Shown piece by piece: positions 36,525 to 43,114 of a DNA stretch of 43,114 bases. The notes beneath the pieces were generated by a model, which worked only from the letters and a program-made list of their open reading frames with translations, was not told the DNA's origin and did no database searches. The position numbers and the translations under genes were made by a program. Origin of the DNA: an uncultured Alphaproteobacteria bacterium (GTDB lineage: Bacteria > Pseudomonadota > Alphaproteobacteria > Rhodobacterales > Rhodobacteraceae); contig CACOBR010000010.1 in NCBI GenBank assembly GCA_902625475.1, forward strand, positions 1-43,114, given 5' to 3'. The first letter of the stretch is position 1, and each line of letters begins with the position of its first letter.

Positions 36525-38987
36525 TTATAAACCTTTTTTCGCTAAATCTATAAAATCCCAATCTTTTCGAAGTCCTCTCTTATTTATCCTTTTTTCTGGG
36601 AAAAAATCTCTAAAAATAAGATCTAAGATATCTTCTGATTGTGGAGAATATGTTTTTTCCATATCAGCTCCTGGCGCAATCCAATTAGGCGCACCAATTA
36701 TCATAGGCGATGCTTTAAGATTTTTGAAGGCAAACTTTGAGACGTTTGTAGCAATAGTATTTGCAAAACTACCTCTTTCTACAGCTTCAGAAACAATTAG
36801 TAATCGACCGGTCAACTTTACTGAATTTAACAACATCCCATAATCAAATGGGACTAATGATCTTGCATCAATAATTTCTGCATCAATATCGTGGTTTAAT
36901 AATTCTATACTTGCATCTAATGCCGCATATAGTGAAGCTCCTATTGTAAGGATAGTTATGTCCTTTCCACTCCTTCTTTTTACTGCTTTACCAAAAGGTA
37001 CTGTATAATAGTTTTTTGGTACTCCATTTTCGGTAAATATTTCAACTTTATCATATAACCGCTGACTTTCAAAAAATATCGTTGGATCATTTGAACATAG
37101 AGAACTGGCCATTAATCCTTTTGCATCATAGGGTGTTGCTGGGTATACAATTGACAATCCTGGAATATGTGTAAGTAAGGAAGTCCAATCTTGAGAGTGT
37201 TGTGCTCCATATTTAGAACCAATTGAAGCTCTTAATACAATAGGTAAATTTAATTCACCAGCAGACATAGCTTGCCATTTAGCTAACTGGTTAAAAATTT
37301 CATCTCCTGCCCTTCCAATAAAATCTGAATACATAAGTTCAATTATTGCTCGACCACCTGATATAGCATACCCAATTGCGGTTGAAACTATAGCTGCTTC
37401 AGATATTGGGGAATTAAATAATCTATTAATTGGAATAATATCAGAAAATCCTCTATAAACACCAAATGCACCTCCCCAATCACGACATTCTTCTCCATAT
37501 GCAATTAATGATTTATCCCTTGATAAATGATAAATAATTGCTTCAGCTAGACTATCTCTAAGAGTAATTGCTCTCATTCCAGATAATAAAGAGCCCTCCT
37601 CAGACTTTCCAAATCTTGACTTTTTTTGTAAACTTTTCATTTGATTTACTTCACCCTCATTCTGCAGTAAGTCACTCGTAAGCGTTGAAACACTGATGAC
37701 TTTTTTATTGAATGTAAAATCTCCAATAATTGTGGGGTTTTTTTCAAAATCAATACTTGGAGTTAACTCTCTATCCACGACTTTACTAGTCAGATACTCT
37801 ATTTGATTTTGAACTTTTTCAATCATATTATTTAATTCATTTTTATTTATGATACCTGCTTCTATCATTTTTTTTGAATATTGTTGAATAGGATCAAAAA
37901 ATTTCCAATGCTTGATTTCATCTCTTGATCTATATGCATTAGTATCAGTTGTAGAATGACCAGAGTATCTATAGCATTCAATATCTAGTAATACAGGCCC
38001 ATTACCCTCAATTAATAGTTTTCTTTTTCGGATAATTGCATCAGCAACAGATAGTGGGTCAGATCCATTTATTGTTTCTGCATGCATTTGTTCAGAATTT
38101 ACCCCAGTAGCAATCCTTGATAAACGATCCCAAGACATTGTTTCACCCAAGGTTTGACCACCCATAGCATAAAAATTATTCATAAAACAAAATAACATTG
38201 GTGGATTTTTATTATATGGTTCAGGCCATAAATTTTTATATTGTCCCATAGACGAAAAATTCATTGATTCCCAAACTAAACCACAACCAGTACTTCCATC
38301 TCCTAAATTTGCTATACAAATACTTTCTTCTTGGTTTAAATGAGCATGTAAAGCGGCGCCCATAGCAATACCCGAAGAACCTCCAACAATTGCATTATTT
38401 GGAAATGTACCAAAAGGTGTGAAGAAAGCATGCATTGACCCACCCATACCTTTATTAAATCCTAGTTCACGCATAAAAATTTCAGCTAATACTCCACTAA
38501 GTAAAAACATTTCTGCATCATTAAATTCTTTATCATTTAAATTTTTATGAACATATGAAATTAATTTCCCACCATTATAATATTGCATTATTGAGTTTAT
38601 TTTGTCTCTTCTCAGATTCTTAATAGCTGAAAGACCCTTGGCTATCATTTCACCATGACTTCTATGAGAACCAAAAATTTTATCCTCAGGTTTTAGAGCA
38701 AATGCAGCTCCAACAGCTGCAGCCTCTTGACCTATAGAAAGATGTGCAGGCCCATTATAAGTATAATTTATATTCTTATATGAACCTGTTGTTTTGAATG
38801 AATTAAGCATATTTTCAAATTCACGAACAATATACATATGCCTTAATACTTCTTTCAAATTTTCCTTACCGTGTATCTTTAATTCATCATCAATTGATTT
38901 CTGATATTGATGAATAGGAAGCTCTTTACTTTTTAAAAAGTCTTTAGCAAAAATTTTATTAGGGTCTATATCGATGTTTTTAGGCAT
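36525..38987 (-). CDS. TPP-dependent 2-oxoacid dehydrogenase-like E1, alpha and beta fused
   Basis: The 820 residues combine an E1-alpha-like half (about 40-400; G-P-A-H-L-S-I-G-Q-E-A, S-H-R-S-H-G, the TPP motif G-D-G-S-T-G-C-G then N-N-F-Y-A-M) and an E1-beta-like half (about 485-810; Y-G-E-E-C-R-D-W-G-G-A-F, L-F-N-S-P-I-S-E-A-A-I, S-K-Y-G-A-Q-H-S-Q-D-W, I-V-S-E-A-V-E-R-G-S-F). Relatives include acetoin, pyruvate and branched-chain E1 enzymes. The E1 should decarboxylate a 2-oxo compound (or cleave an acyloin) and reductively acylate lipoate on its neighbour. Neither E2 nor E3 is encoded in the window. It starts 4 bases after the PfkB stop. Substrate unknown. Confidence 0.88.
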   Translation of the reverse strand: MPKNIDIDPNKIFAKDFLKSKELPIHQYQKSIDDELKIHGKENLKEVLRHMYIVREFENMLNSFKTTGSYKNINYTYNGPAHLSIGQEAAAVGAAFALKPEDKIFGSHRSHGEMIAKGLSAIKNLRRDKINSIMQYYNGGKLISYVHKNLNDKEFNDAEMFLLSGVLAEIFMRELGFNKGMGGSMHAFFTPFGTFPNNAIVGGSSGIAMGAALHAHLNQEESICIANLGDGSTGCGLVWESMNFSSMGQYKNLWPEPYNKNPPMLFCFMNNFYAMGGQTLGETMSWDRLSRIATGVNSEQMHAETINGSDPLSVADAIIRKRKLLIEGNGPVLLDIECYRYSGHSTTDTNAYRSRDEIKHWKFFDPIQQYSKKMIEAGIINKNELNNMIEKVQNQIEYLTSKVVDRELTPSIDFEKNPTIIGDFTFNKKVISVSTLTSDLLQNEGEVNQMKSLQKKSRFGKSEEGSLLSGMRAITLRDSLAEAIIYHLSRDKSLIAYGEECRDWGGAFGVYRGFSDIIPINRLFNSPISEAAIVSTAIGYAISGGRAIIELMYSDFIGRAGDEIFNQLAKWQAMSAGELNLPIVLRASIGSKYGAQHSQDWTSLLTHIPGLSIVYPATPYDAKGLMASSLCSNDPTIFFESQRLYDKVEIFTENGVPKNYYTVPFGKAVKRRSGKDITILTIGASLYAALDASIELLNHDIDAEIIDARSLVPFDYGMLLNSVKLTGRLLIVSEAVERGSFANTIATNVSKFAFKNLKASPMIIGAPNWIAPGADMEKTYSPQSEDILDLIFRDFFPEKRINKRGLRKDWDFIDLAKKGL

Positions 38988-38991
38988 TATT

Positions 38992-39951
38992 CTAAAAATT
39001 TTCCTTGTTTATAAAAATTTCAATATCTTCTTTTGAAGGCGGATTACAGCCTATTTTTTTGCAATTCAAAGCTGCTGCAATAGAAGCTTTATCCATCATT
39101 GAAGACAAATCTGGTTTTTTTAAATTTTTGACTAAACCTATATCGAATGTTTTATGATCTATAAACCAGTTCAAGATACTAGCCATATAGGTATCACCTG
39201 CACCAACTGTATCTTTTAAGTCAGAAATTTTTTTACTAGAAATTTTAATTTCAAAATTTGATGTTTTTCCAATAGATCCTTTTTCTCCAAGTGTAAGAAT
39301 AAGTAATTGAGCATTAGTTTTGGATTGAAGGACTTTAAAAGATTGATTTAATGATTTACTTGGATAAATCCATTTTAAATCTTCATTGCTTAGTTTTAGA
39401 ATATCCACATCAAAAAACATTCTTTCTAATCTTTTGATATAATTTTTACGATCTTTTATTAGCATTGGACGTACATTTGGATCCAAACTGGTAATTAATC
39501 CTTTTTGTTTGCATATCTTAAAAAATTTTTCCCAAACTTCAGCATCTTGGCCTTCTATGAGTCCCAAGGAACCAACATGAAAAATTTTTGAATTGATGGG
39601 TAATATATCTAACAAATTTTCTAAATTTACTTTCCTTTCTGCTGTGTCATTTCTATGAAAGCTATAAGACGGAATACCATTTCTTATTGATACCACAGCT
39701 AAAGAAGTTGGATTTGAAATACTCTTTGATAATATTTTTACCCCACTTTCTTTCAACTTAGAAGAAAGTAACTTTCCAAGTGTATCTTTTGATAATGGTG
39801 TAAGATAAGATACTTTTGCACCTAACTTACTTGTAGCTATCGCAACATTATATGGAGAACCCCCAGGATTTGCTAAATAGATTGGGACTCCTTCAGAATT
39901 AAAACTTGAAGAAACTAAATCAATAAGATTTTCTCCACCAATCACAATCAC
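38992..39951 (-). CDS. PfkB-family carbohydrate kinase (fructokinase-like)
   Basis: The 319-residue protein starts at GTG (39951), with GGAG about 7 bases upstream. It opens I-V-I-G-G-E-N-L-I-D-L-V, has the first PfkB signature around N-P-G-G-S-P-Y-N-V-A-I-A (near 28) and the second D-T-V-G-A-G-D-T-Y-M near 248 with the catalytic Asp. S-P-Y-N-V-A is typical of fructokinases and related kinases. It heads the operon with the fused E1 and the lipoyl protein, suggesting that it activates the sugar whose later product the E1 uses (inference). Confidence 0.87.
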   Translation of the reverse strand: MIVIGGENLIDLVSSSFNSEGVPIYLANPGGSPYNVAIATSKLGAKVSYLTPLSKDTLGKLLSSKLKESGVKILSKSISNPTSLAVVSIRNGIPSYSFHRNDTAERKVNLENLLDILPINSKIFHVGSLGLIEGQDAEVWEKFFKICKQKGLITSLDPNVRPMLIKDRKNYIKRLERMFFDVDILKLSNEDLKWIYPSKSLNQSFKVLQSKTNAQLLILTLGEKGSIGKTSNFEIKISSKKISDLKDTVGAGDTYMASILNWFIDHKTFDIGLVKNLKKPDLSSMMDKASIAAALNCKKIGCNPPSKEDIEIFINKENF

Positions 39952-40567
39952 ATAAGAACTCCATAAAAATAAATTATCTTAATGTTAAGAAATAAAACAA
40001 TCAAGCTTACAAGATCTTTCAAAAATTAAATCAACAAATAAACTCATAATGAGTACAATAACTCCAAAAAATAAAACGGGATCGTGACAGCATAACCAAT
40101 ATTAACAAGTGGTATAATTAATAAAATAAAAAATATTAAGTAAAAATTGCCAAAAGTTTATTAAAAAAAATATAGGTTATAAAGATAGGATAAAGAGTAT
40201 TAAACATAAAACTGAAATTGAGGTATTTGAAAGAATGATTTGTTGAAGATCATTTATTTCTTTTGGTCCTAATAACCTCGCCGTTTGACCATTAGCTAAT
40301 TTTTCCCCAGCAATCTGAAGATTTTAGATGCATTATGCTCTAATAGTGAGATTTATGCTTTTAAAAAGAGGCTTGCAGATGTCATCATGGTTAAAAATGC
40401 ATTTGCCGTAGTTGCAACTGCTAAACTTTCTTTGTCCACAAATTTAATCCTCACAATAGGTGTTATACTTCCAACCTAAGTTTATTTAATTAATTGAATT
40501 TATTGTAAATTGTGAATTTAGATTTATAATAATATAATCTAATTTTAATACTATTCTGGAAGATAAT
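39952..40567. other. Non-coding region with a possible degraded membrane-protein gene
   Basis: About 600 bases without an intact gene between the divergent PfkB and GAF genes. On the minus strand, pieces of open frame can be strung together with shifts and stops: I-T-P-I-V-R-I-K-F-V-D-K-E-S ending at a TAA (about 40466-40354), I-A-G-E-K-L-A-N-G-Q-T-A-R-L-L-G-P-K-E running into a hydrophobic stretch (about 40315-40178), then I-P-L-V-N-I-G-Y-A-V-T-I-P-F and G-V-I-V-L-I-M-S-L-F-V-D-L-I. This looks like a decayed integral membrane protein, but the family was not recognised. Promoters for both flanking genes must also lie here. Confidence 0.4.
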
Positions 40568-41389
40568 TTGTCATTTGAAGCGTCACCATTACCTAAGAAT
40601 GAAGAAAGTAGACTACTTGCAGTTGAAAAAACTGGGGTCTTAGACATTGTTAATGAAGAGATTTATAAAGTTTATTGCCACCTTTCTAGACAAATAACTA
40701 AATGCCCAGATAGTTGGGCGAATGTTATTGATAAATATCGCCAATATAATTTTGTACTCGATGGTGAAGATATTAATGATCAAATCAAAGAAGAAAGAAG
40801 ATCTTCACCAAGACCGCTAACATTTTGCCAATATGCTTTAAATAGTACAAGTCCACTTATAGCCAACGATTTAACAAAGCATAAGATATTTAAAAATCAC
40901 CCCTCTGTCTTAAAAATTGATGGACCCAGATTCTATGCAGCATTTCCATTAATAAATTCAGAAGGCTATATTCTTGGGTCATTATGTGTTCGAGATTTCA
41001 GAGTAAGAAGACTTTCAAAAAATATTATAAATTTAATGATAGGTTTATCTAAAAAACTCTCTCACCAATTAGATATCCAAACCGAACAAAGACAACTATC
41101 AATTGAAAGAATTACAAGAGTTATGGAAACATTAGACGAAGAAATAACTAATCTTTCCTTAAGTGAAACTATATCTATATTAAAATGTCTTTCTAATGGT
41201 TTGCTGAGTACTAAGGATCAAAAGAAACTTTTAGATTTAGATCTTATCGATAAAAATTTTAATTTAACTAAAAAATCAAAAGAATTAAAAAATTTTCTCA
41301 AATTGGATGCAGCAGTTTTAAAAAGGATAAAAATGCCAGCATTAAAAACAACTGAAATTGATGAATTATTCAAGGGTTTAGATAAATAA
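40568..41389 (+). CDS. GAF-domain sensor-like protein
   Basis: The 273-residue protein starts at TTG (40568), supported by GGAAGA 4-9 bases upstream and by the typical opening P-L-P-K-N-E-E-S-R-L-L-A-V-E-K-T-G-V-L-D of GAF-containing sensors. The GAF part (about 10-170) includes S-P-R-P-L-T-F-C-Q-Y-A and G-S-L-C-V-R-D. A helical segment (170-205) and a C-terminal tail without kinase, cyclase or GGDEF domain follow, so the output is unknown. The next gene overlaps its stop codon (TAATG), so the two are co-translated and probably interact. Confidence 0.78.
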   Translation: MSFEASPLPKNEESRLLAVEKTGVLDIVNEEIYKVYCHLSRQITKCPDSWANVIDKYRQYNFVLDGEDINDQIKEERRSSPRPLTFCQYALNSTSPLIANDLTKHKIFKNHPSVLKIDGPRFYAAFPLINSEGYILGSLCVRDFRVRRLSKNIINLMIGLSKKLSHQLDIQTEQRQLSIERITRVMETLDEEITNLSLSETISILKCLSNGLLSTKDQKKLLDLDLIDKNFNLTKKSKELKNFLKLDAAVLKRIKMPALKTTEIDELFKGLDK

Positions 41390-41700
41390 TGTATGGGAAG
41401 GTTGTTAATTTAAAATTTGCAAATATGGAAGAAGCAAAATTAGCTGCATCATTTTTTACTGAAAATATAGCATCCAAAATATCTTCTTTAAAAATAATAG
41501 GGTTTAATGTTTTTATTGGAAAACAAGGTGATTTAAATTTATTGGTCAAATTCGAAGATGTTTCTTCTATTAAGTTGTTTGAACAGAAATATCCCCAAAT
41601 AATTGAATCACTTAGAAAAAGTTTGGTGTTTAAGGAATCCGTTTTTGTTGGTGTTTGTGCTTATACTTTTGAGCAAGAAGCAGCACTTACTGAAAAATAA
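41389..41700 (+). CDS. Small protein of unknown function coupled to the GAF protein
   Basis: A 103-residue soluble protein, ATG overlapping the upstream stop by one base. The alternating pattern of strand and helix (V-V-N-L-K-F, a helix with E-E-A-K-L-A-A-S-F-F, N-L-L-V-K-F-E-D, a second helix, V-F-V-G-V-C-A-Y) suggests a ferredoxin-like alpha/beta (ABM-like) fold. There is no recognised catalytic motif. The tight coupling suggests that it is the partner or effector of the GAF protein. Confidence 0.7.
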   Translation: MYGKVVNLKFANMEEAKLAASFFTENIASKISSLKIIGFNVFIGKQGDLNLLVKFEDVSSIKLFEQKYPQIIESLRKSLVFKESVFVGVCAYTFEQEAALTEK

Positions 41701-41719
41701 TTTAAATACTCTACACAAT

Positions 41720-42520
41720 TTAAGAGAATAGAGGATATAAAATAGGAAACCAGTCTATTCTTAATTTTTCTCCATTTTTCATTCCGTGGTTTGGAAAAGG
41801 AGGTGATGTTTTTCCCGACCTCTCTATAAAGCATGCATCGTCTCCAATTAATCTTAAAGAAAATGCTCTTCTCCTATTTTTTGTATTATTACCCCTAGCT
41901 CCATGCAAAGTTTCAAAGTGAAAAGCGACAGCATCTCCTGGCTCCATTTGATATTCTAATATATCCATTTCTTCTAAATCAGGATTGGGAATAGACATAA
42001 ATTGATCTGTTTCATCATAGAAATTTTCTTGAGATAACCACTTAGTGGGTAGTACTTGTTTACCCCATTTATGCGACCTTGCTACCATCCTTAACGACGC
42101 GTCTTTAACAGGATCCAAAGGAACCCAGAAACTCAGAGTTTTTTTTCCGTTTACAAAATAATAAGGACCATCAGAATGCCATGGTGTATCCTTAGAAGTA
42201 CCAGGCTCTTTGACTAATACATGATCATGAAAAAGCTGTACTGTCTGAGATTGCATTAATTTAGCTGCCGCGGTTATAATGTCATTATCAAAAATAGTCT
42301 TCTCAAATTCAGGAATTCTATTCCAGTTACAATAATCGTCAAAAAAACGTCCTTTTTCGTGTTTGTGCAGATTTTCTGCTGCATAAGGACCAGGGTTTTG
42401 AATATTAAATTCAATACCTTTTCTTAAGTTATCAATATGTTTCTTAAAAAGCTTGGGTATAAAAGAAACACCCAATTCCTGAAAATCATCAATCATTTTT
42501 TTTGAGATAATTTCACTCAT
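41720..42520 (-). CDS. Phytanoyl-CoA dioxygenase (PhyH)-family Fe(II)/2-oxoglutarate oxygenase
   Basis: The 266-residue enzyme has the double-stranded beta-helix Fe(II) site: His115 and Asp117 in W-H-S-D-G-P-Y-Y, and distal His206 in F-E-T-L-H-G-A-R, followed by an arginine-rich segment (R-R-R-A-F-S-L-R) that binds 2-oxoglutarate. The substrate is not evident; family members hydroxylate lipids, ectoine, phosphonates and other small molecules. It follows the DUF218 gene by 10 bases on the same strand, likely co-transcribed, and is convergent with the small GAF partner gene. Confidence 0.88.
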   Translation of the reverse strand: MSEIISKKMIDDFQELGVSFIPKLFKKHIDNLRKGIEFNIQNPGPYAAENLHKHEKGRFFDDYCNWNRIPEFEKTIFDNDIITAAAKLMQSQTVQLFHDHVLVKEPGTSKDTPWHSDGPYYFVNGKKTLSFWVPLDPVKDASLRMVARSHKWGKQVLPTKWLSQENFYDETDQFMSIPNPDLEEMDILEYQMEPGDAVAFHFETLHGARGNNTKNRRRAFSLRLIGDDACFIERSGKTSPPFPNHGMKNGEKLRIDWFPILYPLFS

Positions 42521-42530
42521 ATTAATAATA

Positions 42531-43114
42531 TTACTTAAAATAAATCTTTAAACTATAATAAATTCTACCTAATAATTCTCTTACAACAAGAGAGTTATTA
42601 TTCAGAGCACCACTACTGGGAAGGAATGAAAGAAAAGTGAATTTTTGATTACTAGCTCTTTGGTCTACAGAAACAGGAATAACTTTAAATCTATTATCGC
42701 TTATTAATTTTAATGACCTAGGCATATGAAACGAAGATGTTACTAGGGCTATTGTCTCATTATTTTTTATTAATTTTTTTATATTCTTGGCTTCTTCTTC
42801 TGTATTTTTAACTATACTAGTTAGTAAAATATTATCTTCATTAATTCCTCTTTCTATTGCTAGCTTTTTTAACTGTTCACCTTCAGGTATACCGATTGAC
42901 CATGGCAAATAACCCCTCGTAAAAATTATCTTTGAGGATTTTCCCATTTTCATAAGCTGAATTCCAGCCTCAAAACGATCAACGGATTCATTAAATTCGT
43001 AAATAATTTTTTTATTATCAAGCTCAACCGATTTTAACATACCACTCAATACAACAACAGCGTCGACTTTATTAATTTCTGTCAATTTTGAAACTGGATA
43101 GTTTTTTTCTAAAT
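42531..43114 (-). CDS. DUF218-family protein (YdcF/ElyC/SanA-like), partial, 5' end beyond right edge
   Basis: The frame stays open from the TAA at 42531 to the right edge, upstream of the TTG at 43085 that could be mistaken for a start. The extra residues read L-E-K-N-Y-P-V-S-K, which is the expected lead-in to DUF218. The domain shows V-D-A-V-V-V-L-S-G, the E-S-V-D-R-F-E-A-G helix, T-R-G and P-E-G-E-Q, N-T-E-E-E-A near 110 and V-T-S-S-F-H-M-P-R-S. Relatives are inner-membrane or periplasmic proteins tied to envelope integrity and undecaprenyl-phosphate carrier metabolism. The missing N-terminus probably holds one or two transmembrane helices. Confidence 0.85.
   Translation of the reverse strand, partial: LEKNYPVSKLTEINKVDAVVVLSGMLKSVELDNKKIIYEFNESVDRFEAGIQLMKMGKSSKIIFTRGYLPWSIGIPEGEQLKKLAIERGINEDNILLTSIVKNTEEEAKNIKKLIKNNETIALVTSSFHMPRSLKLISDNRFKVIPVSVDQRASNQKFTFLSFLPSSGALNNNSLVVRELLGRIYYSLKIYFK

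Overview
The window looks like part of an AT-rich, compact genome of a free-living, probably marine alphaproteobacterium. The evidence is very low GC, short spacers, a circularly permuted tmRNA gene of the alphaproteobacterial type beside an SspB adaptor, a fused IorA-IorB indolepyruvate:ferredoxin oxidoreductase, ThyX in place of ThyA, and many ABC systems and sugar or polyol enzymes. A lineage such as AEGEAN-169/HIMB59 or another streamlined Rhodospirillales/SAR11-like group is plausible. That assignment is an inference, and no marker gene here proves it.

Layout. 1-1583 (-): the N-terminal 527 codons of a large surface lipoprotein with a 17-glycine tract and RTX-like repeats, cut by the left edge. 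1880-9015: housekeeping genes (thyX, gloA, permuted ssrA, sspB, fumC, iorAB). 9605-13061: a TPR-methyltransferase, tRNA-Tyr(GTA) and a small secreted ankyrin protein. 13083-17463: a possible small structured RNA or terminator, then rlmB, a CoA-binding protein, metY and a membrane protein resembling PilP/GspC at its C-terminus.

17495-26975 is a catabolic island. A Gfo/Idh/MocA oxidoreductase and a TIM-barrel isomerase/epimerase diverge from a seven- or eight-gene operon: binding protein, two permeases, a tiny membrane protein, two ATPases, DhaL and DhaK. A short-chain ketose or polyol is probably imported and phosphorylated by a DhaK/DhaL kinase that has no PTS partner in view. 27098-31622 holds a DMT exporter, a glutaminyl cyclotransferase and an NMT1-type ABC transporter.

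31680-39951 is a second carbohydrate region. It has an amidohydrolase/lactonase, an SMP-30 gluconolactonase, a FucU/RbsD mutarotase, a ribokinase, an oxidoreductase gene broken by two in-frame TAA codons, and a minus-strand operon of a PfkB kinase, a fused E1 alpha-beta TPP dehydrogenase and a 76-residue free-standing lipoyl domain. That last operon is the most unusual system in the window: the E1 has no E2 acyltransferase or E3 beside it, only a mini lipoyl carrier.

39952-43114: a non-coding stretch with possible remains of a membrane-protein gene, a GAF-domain protein overlapping a small unknown protein, a PhyH-family dioxygenase, and a DUF218 (YdcF/ElyC-like) protein that runs off the right edge. 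Two strong hairpins follow the two binding-protein genes (21174-21208 and 30041-30072) and probably set higher expression of the binding proteins than of the downstream transporter genes.
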